A stretch of 64,000 nt of DNA, from contig BTRK01000002.1 in the NCBI GenBank assembly GCA_036245805.1, positions 34,826,661 through 34,890,660 of the forward strand, in the 5' to 3' direction. Of the stretch, positions 12,901 through 23,989 are shown in pieces (the stretch's first letter is position 1; the number at the start of each line of letters is the position of its first letter). Under the pieces are notes generated by a model, which saw nothing but the letters and a program-made list of their open reading frames with translations, was not told the origin of the DNA and ran no database searches. The translations under genes and the position numbers were made by a program. The stretch is from Pristionchus mayeri (lineage: Eukaryota; Nematoda; Chromadorea; Rhabditida; Neodiplogasteridae).

Positions 12901-15900
12901 CTGAACGAAAATTTGAAAAAAAATCGAATTTGTTCTCTCACCTGATCACAAGGGCCCTGTCGTCTCTCGGGCAAACACCGACTATACCAAAGACGGTTTC
13001 GGTGGGATAAAGCTGATTCACGCAAGGGTCGACTCCCATTTCTTCAGTAATGTTACTTCGAACTACAACAGGTTCTTTTGTGTATTTTTGATCACGTTTT
13101 TCAAATATAATTTAACACTTTCTCGGTTCATTTTTTTGCTGCCAGAATAGGTCAATTCAAAGGAAAGTACTATGTTTGCAATAACTTATTTACCGCCCGG
13201 AACAATGCAATACAATAAGAGGATATTGACCTACTTTTCTTTGGAGGAGCGCAAGTTGCGTTTGAGACCTAAATCAGTTCAAATTATTCTAAAAACCATA
13301 AATATAGCACATTTTGAAGACTTCGTTAAAATAACTGTTACCTTTCCCGACACTTCAGGAGCGTCCGTTTGTTGGATTATCCAAATTCCCGCATGGCATT
13401 TCACTCGATACTGAAATTGTTCATTGTGCATAATAGCTATCTTCCTGTTACCAGCGTCCCAATCAGCAATTAATGGCTATACTAGCATTCCAACTGTGTG
13501 ACTCAGTTTTCATAAGTTGGAAAATGCGAGATCTGTGGAGCACGTATGATAAATTATTGTATTAGGTTGGTGCATAAGTTTTTTTTCCAATTTTGGAGAT
13601 GAAGTTCAAAGCCACCTATGAACCGCCCCTCAAATCGTATCAGTACAAATTTGTAGCATAATGTAGTGGTATAGTTCACAATTATTATGATATGTCCGAA
13701 TTGTGTCGTGCTTTTAAATCATACTAGAACTAGAAAGGTTAACCAAAAGTTAATTTCTCACATAAATATTGAAAAAAATGGGCGCGCTCTTGTTTTGCAG
13801 GGAAAATTGGCTGGACATCTTCACACACATTATTGAGAAGCCCCTTGAATGCGCTTTCAGATAATAGGTTGAAATAGGTGCTAGCCTAATTAATCACAGA
13901 ATTAGGGAGTGACTAATCATACAAGCTGGATATAAATTCCACGTGATATCTCATTTTTCTTCCCTTATGTGCTAAAGAGATTGGCTTGTTTATAGGGGCG
14001 CTTAAATCTTGAATTATGGGGCTACTTTACTATAGGGGAAATTTGAGACATCGCATCGTCCCCTTTTCAAAAAGAGATTTTTTCCAAAATCCCATTATTG
14101 GACTATCCGATCAAAATTTTGAGATTTGTTGATTATTTTGAGAGTCCATTTTTTGAATGCACAGTAATTCCGCCACTATGTGAAGCTATTGAGTGATAGG
14201 TCAAGGGTAGCTGATGCTAAGGAGCACAAAAACGTGGGACCTCTATGTATCATCTAATCAGGAAGCTGTGAAATACATTGATTTCGATGTGCAAATTTCG
14301 GCATAAAAATGTTGATGACTGCAGCTTTTGGGTGCAGTAATGAATTTCCACAATAACGCAATTTTAAACTCCTCATGGGAGTAGCTTTTTGCTGAGATAG
14401 GTTTGGTTTCGATAAGTCAATGCGAACGGAAGCACGGTGAAGGGAAGTTAATTTGGTCACGATTAACTGAACCCAACAGTGAAATTAGCTCCTATTGTGA
14501 GCAGGTCATTTGCGCCAAACCCGATTCACGTGCATATTCGTGATGTACGTTCACCACACTTCACTATAGTGTTGATGATTTCACCTGATCACTACACACT
14601 GGAAAGCTCTAATCTGTTAAAATCATATCGAAATTCGTAGTCGAGACTACTTTGACCTCGCACTATGACCACAAGGCGATCTCAATAGGTCTGTACTAAA
14701 GTGCGCTTAAGAGAGTATCCATGCACTCATAATATATGAGAATCAAAATGAAAATCAATTGCATCCAAAGACCGTAATATGTGAAAAGCTTCACAAGTTG
14801 AAATTGGAAAAAACTTATGCACCAGCCTGATAAAACAAAAAATAATCCCACAACGCCAGTTTGCTGAAGGGACAACGTATTGTCCTGCGGCTTCTGAACA
14901 TCGTCTCCGAAATTCGCACCCCAGAACCTGATATGCAAGTAAAGCAAGCAAATCAATAACATGTGCGTTCTACAAATAATTGTTCATACGCATACTTTCT
15001 TGATCTGGTCTAAAAAAGGGTGAATTTGTTATCGACGCGCAATTGATTGATCTTTCAGTTGCGTGAATGTACTCTACATTTACAAAATACTCACGTAAAG
15101 ACATGAGTCGGATCTGCACAGGATCCCATTGTGCCGGTCTTCGCTGGTACTCCATTATCAATGCCCCACTTGGCATCGAGCATCGGAAGAGGATCGCATG
15201 GACACGCGTCGTCTGTGGAAGAAGGATTATATGAATTATGTGTATTACCGCTTGGAATACCGCTGAACAAGTTTGTTGAGCTCGGATTAATCTAAACATG
15301 ATACTTGATGTATGGAAAAGGTTGAACGCAGCATTTTCTCACGTAGTGTTAGTAGTAGAGTTTGTCGCCATCTTGAACGAAGAGCCGTATTTTGATCTAT
15401 ACTCACTAGTTGAGCAGCTTAAAGCAACCAGAAACTGAGTGAATCCTGTCATAGCGCATTCTATGACGGATGCACCATTGACGTTGGAATTGAGAAATAT
15501 ATTCGTACTAGTAATTGCGCAGCTCACGGCAACCAGCCATTGAGTGGCTCCAGTCTGGGTGAAGTTCAGCTTCCACATGTTGCGAACAGTGTCGAAAGTG
15601 AGTATCTTAAGGAAATTCATGCATTCATAAATTTGTATTGGGCAATGCTTGTACAAATCGTGAGAATTAAAATTCCAGATACATCTGCAACTTAATGAGA
15701 TGGGCGTTTATAGATAGACAGTACTTACATATTGCGGAGTGGTATCGAAAGTTACTCTCGCTCCTGACTCATTGACTCCTCTGAATGAAACGTTCGTAAT
15801 TTTGCTTCATTATCCGACCAACCTGATTACAATAGATCGGTCGTCTTTGGGGCATACTCCGCCTACATTTAGAGATGTTACATCGGGAAAGAACTCCGTC

Positions 15901-16516
15901 ACGCAAGGATCGGTGCCCATTTCAGCGGTCGTGTTGGTACGAGCCGGGTGTTCTGCTAGACAATAAGCAGAATTAATAGACCGGGACTAGGTCGATGAGA
16001 ACTATGACGCCACATCGCCTTCAATATACGAAAGTCTGCATGTTCTAATCCGATCTAGTGACAAGAGACGGTATCATCGGTTTTCCAACTCTTCTACGAA
16101 TTACGAACCCGTGGGGATATCCGATTTGGTGGGCACTTTAACAAGGGCGCTGCATGCCATTTCGGTAGCCTCTTCACCGAGAAGGGTGCAGGTGGGCGAA
16201 ACGTAGGAGATGGCCAAGCACTGTACAATTGATTCAGCTTTGCTTGGGCTTATTTGCAAAAAAAATGATGATTGCTTTTAGAAAAAAAAATACGCTTACC
16301 AATTCGATGTCCCCACAGGCCACTTGGCAAGCCCTTTCGGTCTCTTTCTCTGATGATTCCAGAACAATTCGAGCGGATTTTGTATGCGTTTGCTGAGGAT
16401 AGTACAAAGAGTCTGTCATTCCATGTATTACCTGCAATTTTTATCTCAAAAAGGTCTATAACGTATTGAAAACGTACGCCGGGAACCACAATCAGCATCA
16501 GTAGTCGTAGCCTCAT
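993..16516 (-). CDS. Gene B: secreted PAN-like protein with six tandem Cys-rich units
   Basis: Multi-exon gene read from splice sites. The ATG at 16516 opens a hydrophobic signal exon (16478-16516). Two exons (16300-16431, 16109-16220) then encode a PAN/Apple-like module with the pattern ERACQVACGD..CLAISY...CTLLGEE. Six units of about 185 residues follow, each built from the same seven exons: a (NxTEEMGxDPC...VCPRDDR.LVIR), b (NESGARVTFD), c (LTFD..RNMW...WLVAVSCA), d (CxCAPLPMLDAKWGI.NG...GACA), e (FWATNYGEDVQ), f (CHAGIWI) and g (SNATCAPP). The stop is TAA at 993-995, giving roughly 1,200 residues by my exon calls. It should be secreted and disulphide-rich; its function is unknown. Sub-units resemble nematode C6/DUF281 domains in cysteine layout only. 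Large introns carry transposable elements. One donor near 8874 is GC. Confidence 0.8.
1715..3720. mobile_element. Foldback element in gene B unit 6 intron
   Basis: The segment from about 1715 to 2345 is repeated in reverse complement at about 3065-3720. Both arms therefore read as the same pseudo-protein on opposite strands. The middle (2400-3060) has no recognisable transposase. It is a non-autonomous long-inverted-repeat element lying wholly in an intron. A tRNA-like B-box segment lies in the spacer near 2700. Confidence 0.75.
2693..2765 (-). repeat. tRNA-like segment (SINE-head-like)
   Basis: On the minus strand the segment has a B-box (GGTTCGAATCC) and an upstream A-box-like TGGTGTGGTGGTAGA at tRNA spacing. 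The putative acceptor arms do not pair, so it is more likely a tRNA-derived repeat than a working tRNA gene. Confidence 0.35.
4238..5801 (-). repeat. Gene B unit 5
   Basis: Exon a reads GEIDPDPC, d reads VCTCSDLGMVDP, e reads YWSPKF and f reads NCRAGIW..DKTNSWQ. The same special motifs mark unit 3 of gene A and the orphan half unit at 51254-51642. Exon g ends in phase 1 (..PPYK) and splices on to unit 6. Confidence 0.75.
5908..8204 (-). repeat. Gene B unit 4
   Basis: Exon a begins GDLENDPC instead of the NITEEMG motif, and exon d carries extra residues around GEVMWGACANKAH. Both peculiarities are shared with unit 2 of gene A (GDLDGDPC; GEPMWGACANKAH), so the two are direct counterparts. The e-f intron contains a near-palindromic element (about 6120-7100). 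Confidence 0.75.
6120..7100. mobile_element. Near-perfect palindromic element in gene B unit 4 intron
   Basis: The left arm (6120-6590) is matched in reverse complement by 6640-7100, including the distinctive GGCATGTGTGGGGTTTGGAG segment near 6491 and its complement near 6700. It has no coding capacity, and the apparent ORFs on both strands are mirror images. Confidence 0.75.
8383..11387 (-). repeat. Gene B unit 3
   Basis: Exon a starts at 11387 (NNMTEELGTDPC) and g ends at 8383 (SNATCVPL). The c-d intron holds a foldback element at 9068-10865. Exon d ends with a GC donor (..CTTAG|gcaag). This unit corresponds by sequence and order to unit 1 of gene A. Confidence 0.75.
9068..10865. mobile_element. 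Foldback element in gene B unit 3 intron
   Basis: Long inverted repeat with ends GGCCGTAC... (9068) and ...GTACGGC (10865). The flanks read ..CTCA before and TCAT.. after, a possible 3-bp TCA target duplication. The centre is near 9960-10000. The arms match over most of their length, with small differences. It has no protein-coding content. Confidence 0.75.
11560..11775. repeat. Short inverted repeat in the unit 2-unit 3 intron of gene B
   Basis: GTCCAAAATTGGAATTTGAG-like sequence near 11578 is mirrored near 11740-11760, giving a MITE-sized palindrome (about 200 bases) with a spacer containing CCCATGTATATGGG. Confidence 0.55.
12008..13062 (-). repeat. Gene B unit 2 (compact)
   Basis: All seven exons a-g are present in about 1.05 kb with short introns and no inserted element, so this is the cleanest example of the unit. 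Key residues are GVDPC and VCPRDDR in a, NESGARVTF in b, WLVAVSCA in c, ACACAPLP in d, FWATNYGED in e, TCHAGIWI in f and SNATC in g. Confidence 0.8.
13562..14830. mobile_element. Degenerate mariner-type element in gene B unit 1 intron
   Basis: The left end TTAGGTTGGTGCATAAGT (13562) and the right end, complementary to TCAGGCTGGTGCATAAGT (ending 14830), form terminal inverted repeats of the mariner type. Both are flanked by TA (13560-13561 and 14831-14832). The length of 1,269 bases is that of a full mariner, but I could not read a transposase, so the inside is badly decayed. Confidence 0.7.
15411..15465 (-). pseudogene. Duplicated 3' half of exon c in gene B unit 1
   Basis: On the minus strand it reads MTGFTQFLVALSCST followed by a GTGAG donor, against TGATQWLVAVSCAIT in the proper exon c at 15509-15605. 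I see no acceptor, so it looks like a partial exon duplicate in the intron. Confidence 0.5.
16109..16431 (-). other. PAN/Apple-like module of gene B
   Basis: Two exons joined in phase 0 encode about 81 residues with the spacing C-x3-C...C...C...C seen in PAN/Apple and nematode CW (PAN_3) domains: RACQVACGD, then CLAISYV, PTCTLLG and MACSAL. Homologous exon pairs, in the same place after a signal exon, occur in gene C (19591-20114) and gene A (57834-58284). PAN modules usually bind protein or carbohydrate outside the cell; no ligand can be inferred here. Confidence 0.6.
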
Positions 16517-17726
16517 GGTCTCAGACGCAAAAATGATGTTTTGACCAGAGACTTGGTGCCTCGCTAACGATGCTTGGACTCAAAACGCTAAAGCCCATGT
16601 GCTTCCGCGCGCTTTGCCATGGCAGACTTTCTTCTTTCTGCGTGCTCTCTCGCCTTTATGGCCAATGAGTAAGCAGGCAGAATGAATAGAGAGAGATGCA
16701 TTTCTTGCGAAGCCATCTCGCGTGCTTCCATTGTTACCCGTACACTCTCGACTCTCTTGCAAGAGTCGAAGGCACGAAAAATGATCACTTCGACTCTGGA
16801 GAGCTCTGGTGCTTCATGGAGAGCATATTGGGTATGTTTCCTGGAAGAAATTCAACAGACGAGCAATGATCTCGAACGAAATGACGGGGAGCTTTATCCT
16901 CCAAACTTTAGGGGCTTGTGACGAGTGGAAAATGCTGAAAGTGACACTATTATGTTTATGGAGGAAATAGCTAATATCTTTGGCACTTTTTTTTAGAAAA
17001 TTGATATATGTTCCATGTTCGTTTAGTCTAACTGTATGCATACAATGCATTTCTCTACTGCAAAGTCTGCGGTGCAAAATCTCTAAGGACCTGCATTGTC
17101 TTGAGCAGGTTCCGTGGATTTTAGCCTGATATCATGGCGAATTTTAAGTGATCGATAGGATAAAATTAGTCTGTAATGAGTGCATCTGCATTTCAATTTG
17201 ATTGAAGTCAGCTTCGGTAAGGTAGTCAATTTCCCTGCAGGTTTGCGTGAACAATCACTAAGGAATGATTCACACATTTTTTTCTCTTCAGTCAGAAATC
17301 AATGACGCTGAAGAAACACACAATAGGGTCTCGTGAGATGGAAGCCCATGTCTCTCAGAGTCTCTGAAAGGTAAGGGAGAGAGGGAGAGGAGAAAGAGAG
17401 ACAAAGAGGGATTTAGACCCAGAGAAAAAGAGGGGATAGAGGAGGCCAGTAGCTAAAAAGATGTAGCTTTGTGGTACTCTTGCACCCAACTTGATCATTC
17501 ACCGAATAGAGATGGAGTGAAGACAGACACAAATACTATATTATTCCTGCCAGAGACTCAAATTATCATCTTCGGACGCAATATTTTCACAACCACAGGT
17601 GATGCCCAAAAATATATGAACAATGATTGAATATGGCTGCATTTAAATTATAAAACAGCGATACAAATTTGTGATCTTCAGCACATGATGTTTGGATTCT
17701 TCACCAACCTACGGCAAACTAACGAG
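16517..17726. other. Region between genes C and B
   Basis: Upstream region of gene B and 3' flank of gene C. The first start-proximal bases (..GTCTGAGACC before the ATG) allow a trans-splice acceptor. A purine-rich run of GAGA/AGAGGG lies at 17365-17440. No exon was seen. Confidence 0.35.
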
Positions 17727-20328
17727 TCAGGGTGAACAAGTTGCATTTCGAATATGTAAATTTATTCCAGCTGGCTTGCTCATCAACCAGATTCCTCCAG
17801 TACACGAGACCTTGTACTGAAAAAAAATTTAATATGTAACTCAATTGTATCGTTTTTCGAATTCATTAATAATTTAATTTAATTTAATTGTTTGATGATT
17901 TAAATTTAGCAGTACTCATTCACTAGGTGGGAAGGTTCGGCACTGCTCTCTCCCCCATTGGCGCGCTTCCCTCCCCCCAGGGTGCACGCACCGCCATAGG
18001 GATTCAGAATCGTTTGTTGGAGTGGCAAATATATAGGTTTCTTGATTGTCCTTACCGCTTGAGTTTCGAAAACACAAGCGAGCTGGGAATCTCGGGGGGC
18101 GGACAAAACGGCAACATAGCATAACTCGTTTGGGAGACCTTCTCACAAGATCTGAGTACCGTATTCAGTCAATACTACAGTACCACCATCACCTACCGTA
18201 ACCAGTTCCTTGGGTGAGATTCAATTCCTTGGGTCAAATATTTTTCTAAAATTATTTAATGTTGAAATATTTTTCTAAAATTATCTACTGTTGATTGTCC
18301 TTACCGCTTGAGTTTCGAAAACACTGAGCGAGCTAGGTATCTCCGTTGGCAAGTCCGTTCCTCGCAGATACCTTGGATGCATATCATTATATTTTTAAAA
18401 AATTGTATCTGCAATTTGCGAAAACAAAAAAAAATGAAATATCGTTCACGAAGAAGTACTATTTAAAAGTACTCTTCACGGGAAAATGCAGCGAAATACT
18501 AATGGAAAGTAAGTAAAGCTTACGTGAGTGATTGAGTAAGGTCTGCGCATGCACCAACAACGCCGACCGCAGGGGAGAATCCGTTATTGAGTGAAGGGTA
18601 GATATCGTACAGGTTCTCGCAAGGGCACCTCTTATACACTAAATTGAGCTCATTATCAATGTCTCGATCACTTTTTTTATACTAGTATTCATGCTTTTCG
18701 TAATTTGAGAACCCGTTCGTATATTTCTTCCTTGGGTTCGTAGTCGGGAAATTCGGCTCCTCATTTCCCGTACAATCTCGACCTATCGAGTGAGAGAGTA
18801 CGACATAGTTGAAGGTAAATCGGGTCTTCGAGACTGGGTTCGCGGGAGAACGGTGCTAGGAGAATGTCAATATGGCAAGGGCGGATTGAGTCTGGAGTGT
18901 CCGGAGACGTTATCGCGACATAAAACCCGAGTGGGAATGGGAGGGAGCGAGTGAGATAGTACTTGAGTACGGTGGATTAACATACTGTGACGCGAATCCC
19001 AAATGGTAACTCGTTGTGATTTTATTGCCAACGGAGTAATTTTACGCTCGAATATAATATAAAGTGGAACCATACTATCAATTGCGCAGCTAACGGAAGT
19101 CAGATATTTAGTGAATCCGTTCGAGCTGGCGAACTTCCACATGTTCCTTGTCGTGTTGAAAGTCAACTTCTGCAAAAACGTATCTTCCATATCATCACTT
19201 TTCATATTACAGTAATAACGTCGGCTAACTTGCATTATTGATATCATTGTCGAAGGACACGCGAACACCGAATTCATCGATGCCCCTGCAAAACTACCCA
19301 TTCCACAATATAACCACATCTAAACTTACCTAATAATGTACTGCTTGTCCCTGGGACAGATTCCGTTCGCGATGGAGTTCAGCAAACCGGGGTAGAATGC
19401 GATGGTCGAAATGCAGGGATCAACGCCCATTCCCTGCATCGGGTCGGTGCGTGCTGAAAAGAACGTTGAATGTAGTCTAAGCCTAAGGACATAATTCGAG
19501 GCGCTGAGGTAAATTTTCTGGCAACATATTTCAATCTAAAGGGCAACATATGCATTTCAATCTTTTGTGCACGATGAATGAAATTCCTACTTTCACAGTT
19601 AGTCAGTTGCTTCACAATGATCTTGGTAGGCGCTGAGCATGTAATCAACGGGTTCTCTTTGCCGAGGAGAATGCACGTGTAGTTATCCGTCCACAGCACG
19701 CCCTCACACTGCAAATAACATACTTTGTGTTCGAAATTCGGGTAATTTTCATAAAATTTCCATCATTCGACCGACTGAGAGAGTGTCTTGAATGTCCTAG
19801 CACTGCAATAGTGCTAGGCCTAATGCGAACCAAAAAGTGCCCTTATCTAGCATAAAATCTGGAGAAGGGTAATAATTTCATGCTCGTCCTATAGATGTGT
19901 GGGAATAACAGTAAAACACTGCACTCTTTGGCATTATAACTATCGTGTTGTCGCAACCACGTAATCCAAATGAAATGATTACCCTGTCATCGGCATAGCA
20001 AGCGACCCGGCAGGAACGGGTTGTTTGCACATCTGAGGTGTTGATTCCTAGTACTTCTCGAGCGTTCGGCCCTGTGAAGGGTTCGAAGCAGACGTCATCT
20101 GCCATTCCATCGACCTGTGAGTAAATTTAATTGAAAATTGGAGATAAAAAATAGCTAAAAATATAAAAATGAAAATATAAAAAATAGATAAAAAAGATAA
20201 ATTCAAAATCGGAGATAACACACAGCATTGCTCGCTGAAGTTCGAGAAACTTGAATATTTTCGAGCTTCAATACACCCACCTTATCGATTATGGCGGCTA
20301 TTGAAATGAAAAACAAAGCTGGCCTCAT
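17727..20328 (-). CDS. Gene C: secreted PAN-like protein with one Cys-rich unit
   Basis: Exons: 20281-20328 (signal peptide MRPALFFISIAAII), 19983-20114 and 19591-19708 (PAN/Apple-like; SCRVACYADDR..CEGVLW..YTCILLG), 19330-19453 (a, GMGVDPC..GICPRDKQYIIR), 19234-19285 (b; GC donor GCAAGT), 19076-19169 (c, KLTFNTTRNMWK..LTSVSCA), 18524-18638 (d, RCPCENLYDIYPSLNNG..GACAD), 18305-18371 (e), 17727-17816 (f and g fused, ending RNATCSP stop). All phases join, giving 279 residues. This is the minimal family member: signal, PAN module and one unit. It is probably secreted; function unknown. It lies head to tail with gene B and likely arose from the same ancestor. Confidence 0.78.
18050..18125 (-). 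repeat. Second copy of the end of gene C exon e with its donor site
   Basis: The minus-strand sequence GTTTTCGAAACTCAAGCG|gtaagg at 18305-18325 recurs at about 18050-18080, together with part of the preceding exon and the following intron. The copy lacks a proper acceptor and is slightly shorter, so it is probably an intronic duplicate. Confidence 0.5.
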
Positions 20329-21086
20329 GTGCGAGCGAGGTGGAGATAAGTATCTACCTTCACGTTAGAAGCGTTGGTGGAAGCCGAAATCCCGTCACTA
20401 TGCATCGCTGCCTTGCTAGTATATAGTTTACTCTCTCCTGATCACATACTCTCTCGCAACCCATAGTCAGGCCACGGGCGGCCATAGCCTCAACACATTC
20501 CGACAACAACAGAAGCTGGACGCGAGACGTGGAAACAATGGACCCTTCTTCCTTATGACGAGCCATGGTAGGTGCACGAGCGCGTGGGCATAATGATGTT
20601 TCATGTAGTGCGTATGTAGACCTGTATTGTCCATTTGTTTAATTTTCAGAATTAAATTCGCCAGAGTGCACACTCACAGAATTTGAGAATATTCAGAAGA
20701 TGCGGACTCCCTAGTAGGGTTGCCTATTAGGGAGGGAATTGTGGAATCGTAATTTTCATATTGCCAATTTTGAAGAGGGAATATTGTAACATCGCAATAC
20801 AGTACCGAAAAGCCAACCCTACTCTCTAGCGCGACGCTCTGCATGAGGGGTTATCCGTGTTACAGACTGTATGCATTTGTTAGCGACTACATTTTAAAAT
20901 ATTGTTTCATTTTAAAATGTTATTCCAATAGTTGAGAGGAAATACATATTTAATCTAAAGCGGAACTACGACACAATAAGAACAATCCTGACACTTTTTC
21001 GAATCAATTTACTATTGTATTACTATTGAAAATATGATTCCAAATTGAAAACTCAGGGACAGTCGGAATTGCATGGACGTAGTATG
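20329..21086. other. Intergenic: gene C promoter side
   Basis: Upstream of the gene C start. A GATAAG motif lies at about 20343-20350, close to the ATG. No exon or transposon ends were recognised. Confidence 0.3.
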
Positions 21087-22807
21087 TTACTTACAGTACG
21101 GGAGACATCCGCCCAAGCAACTTGCAATTGTTAGTAGAGGAAGAATGAGGAAGATGAGAGCTGCGATTGCCTAAGTGAATAATGGTCGATTATTGAATTA
21201 ATTTGCTTATCAACCAGTACCACGTGGAAAGGCACAACAATTACTAAATTAAGTTGAATTACGCGTAACATAATTGGCAAAATTATGAACGCACAAACAA
21301 ATATGTTTCCCATTTCGAAATTTTCCAAATGTTCAGCGACAATTTTTCGAAATGTTCAGCGACAATTCCGTCACCTTCCGCGATTCAATTTGACGTGAGC
21401 CCAAGCATAACTCAACTCAAGCCTAATTTACGTTTACTGACGCAAATTTTTGACAAATAACTTGCGATATTACGAGCTTGTCAACTCTCCTAACTCTCTT
21501 GGAGAGTCTCTTGTTCTTCCTCTTTCCAATGATTCTCCTGTTTTCTCACTCCCCTTAGTGTATAGCTGACAACGAGAGCAGCGAAAGATCCGATGACCAA
21601 AGATTGCAACACAATTGAGAGGATGGAGTAGAAGGCGCCTCAATTCCAAGCGTATGCTGCCCATACAAATCCGTGTTCCGAAATCCACTCAAGACCGGGA
21701 AAGCGCTGAAAGGAAAAAAAACTAATAAGGAACATATCGCAGGGGATTACTGTGGCCAGAAGAGTAATTTGCTCCTCAAGATTCTGGTCGATGAATGCAA
21801 AAATTATGGCGTTTGCAGCGAGAGAGATGTGGAGGAGTAAAACGATGATGACCAGTTGGACGTCACTCAGTTTGAATCTCCCACTATGGATGAGCGATTG
21901 GTTGCGGAAGAGAGCGACGGTGAGAAAAGAGGTGATGCATTCATCAATGATGACGATGAGAGCAACCTGAAGTATGGATGGCTTCAATATAAACTATGTT
22001 CTTCAGTCGTCATTATTTTTCATGCGTTCCACTACACCACCTGCGAAAAGAACCTAAACATGGTGGTGTAGGAAGTGCATACTGGTAGAGCTGTAGCGAC
22101 TCAAGTCACTAAGTCAAGTCACGAGCTGTAATTTGTTTACGCTTCGTCGGACAAACATGCACAACTTTTGGATTCATCTGTTATACAACGCCTTCGCTAG
22201 TAGAGAGCATCCACAGGTGAATGAGAAACCATAAAGATGGCATACCATCTGGAAGTGGAATGAAATGTGGAGTTGAGTCCCGAGCAATCCCCTGCTGTAT
22301 GCACCGAAGAGAGGATATAATGGGAAGGGAATGAAGAGGAGAGATATATGGATATTCAGTGCGATAAACCACAACTTAATCACTCGCACATTTTAGAGCG
22401 TTCATGTCGAGGAATTATGTTTTTATTATACACACTATCTTGGCCAGTGAAGCTGTGAGAGATATGTTTGAAATGAGGGAATAGTACAATTGGAGAAACG
22501 ATACAACGATCTACTCTTCATTACCTCACCATAAAACCGTGGACATATTGTGGAAATTGAAGATGTGAAGACCCGACATATAATAAGAGAATGGTGCATG
22601 ACCTACCTCTAGGAGGAGCAGCGATTATCGATATCTCCTCGTATAGATCTGGCTAGCCTTGATCAATAGATAGACGTGTAGTGTATGCACTGAGATGGAG
22701 ATAACTCCGATGAATCGATGATACGCAGTGAAGAGATCCTCCAGATCGGCGTTAACCATGTAATTTGATAATCGATATTGGGAAATCCAATCAAGAAGCG
22801 AAGCCAT
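21087..22807 (-). pseudogene. 7TM chemoreceptor pseudogene (SRH/SRI-like)
   Basis: Membrane segments resembling nematode Str-superfamily chemoreceptors are spread over four blocks. They are 22625-22807 (AYHRFIGVISISVHTLHVYLLI), about 22190-22374 (LNIHISLLFIPFPLYPLFGAYSRGLLG, typical of SRH/SRI), 21550-21987 (several hydrophobic helices) and 21087-21170 (AIAALIFLILPLLTIASCL then stop). The reading frame of the third block crosses an in-frame TGA at 21640-21642 and then continues with good receptor-like sequence (GAFYSILSIVLQSLVIGSF). The first block also ends in a stop before any donor I can find. I therefore call it a decayed receptor gene. Confidence 0.6.
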
Positions 22808-23742
22808 CTATGAGGGGAGGGGGACAGTTAGAAATCGAGTGGAGATTGTAATTTTGCCGGCGTTTCTAGGATACCGCAAGGACACTCATTCGATTATGCC
22901 ACGTAGGCTACAAAATGCATTACATCGCACTGTAGAATGGCAATAATTGCATTGTTTTCTTCACAAGATAGTAAGGTCACCCGAGCACAACACTTTATTA
23001 TACATTCTCCAACGGTGAATTTTAAAGTGTCCCAACCAGCTTTGATCTTTGATTATAGGAATACGAAAATACATTACCTTCGGGTGTACAAAGTTGAGTA
23101 TGCCCTGCTCTTCTTTTCAATATTTCTTAACTAAAATCTTTTGCCTTTTCTTGATACCACGTGTGTTTAAGGAAAACACAATTTATGAAGGCAATGATCT
23201 TTACATTTCGCCAAACCTGAACATGTACAGTAACAATGTACTGATAATCTACAACAAAGTAAATCGAATCTCGGTGCATTTTTTGATGAGAACGGCAGTA
23301 CTATTAAGAGGTTGGTAAATAGAGCCACGTCGTACTAAAACAGAGAACAACGAAATAATTTTACTGAAAAAAATAACGAAAAATGAGCATGTCGGGATAG
23401 ACGGACCAACTCGTTAGTGAGGGAAATTGAGAGAAATTGTCAGCGATTTAGGAATCATGCTTCTACTTTTTAGTAAATTATTAGATTTGGGTGGTTATCT
23501 CCTCCCTCCGGAGCCGGTTCTTTTAGTTATTCTGATGGAATACAGCCAAGATGGTTAGTACCTATTTCATTTGAAATTTCTTTGTAGTCACGGGGCCTTT
23601 GGATATTCCTCTCTGAACACTTCTTTGCTGTACGCAACCGCATCGCGTCGCATAGACTTGCTCGTAACGATATATTCGAATAGCTGCGTCCTTTCGACGC
23701 TAGTTCCCTTTATATTGACACGTATTCACATCATTGCGCTTG
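22808..23742. other. No gene recognised
   Basis: AT-rich DNA between the chemoreceptor relic and the F-box gene. Short ORFs here have no domain-like sequence. The 5' exon(s) of the F-box gene could lie in its last part (after 23540) but could not be supported. Confidence 0.3.
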
Positions 23743-23956
23743 TTACTCGTGAATCGCGAGTAGCCCGACACGTAGCGTTTGTGGTCGGCCACGTAGCTTT
23801 TGTAGCCGGTCCGTAGCCGCCACGGACCGGCTACAAAAGCTACGTGTCCGGCTACAGAAGCTACGTGGCCGGCTACAAAAGTCCGGTAGCCCGACCACAA
23901 AAACTACGTGGCCGACAACAAAAGCTACGTGTCGGGCTACTCGCGATTCACGAGTA
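23743..23956. repeat. Palindromic element with GTAGC/CCGG subrepeats
   Basis: TTACTCGTGAATCGCGAGTA near 23743 is mirrored at the other end (TACTCGCGATTCACGAGTA). Between them, units like ACGTAGC..GTAGCCGG repeat several times on both arms. It lies directly upstream of the first supported F-box exon. Confidence 0.65.
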
Positions 23957-23989
23957 CATCCACCGCTGTTCTCTGGTCTTCTAACAAGT

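Larger units (their letters stand above)
13235..15955 (-). repeat. Gene B unit 1
   Basis: Exons a 15833-15955, b 15729-15780, c 15509-15605, d 15095-15212, e 14855-14927, f about 13358-13424, g 13235-13268. A second partial copy of exon c lies at 15411-15465 in the c-d intron. The e-f intron is almost filled by a mariner-type relic (13562-14830). Confidence 0.75.
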
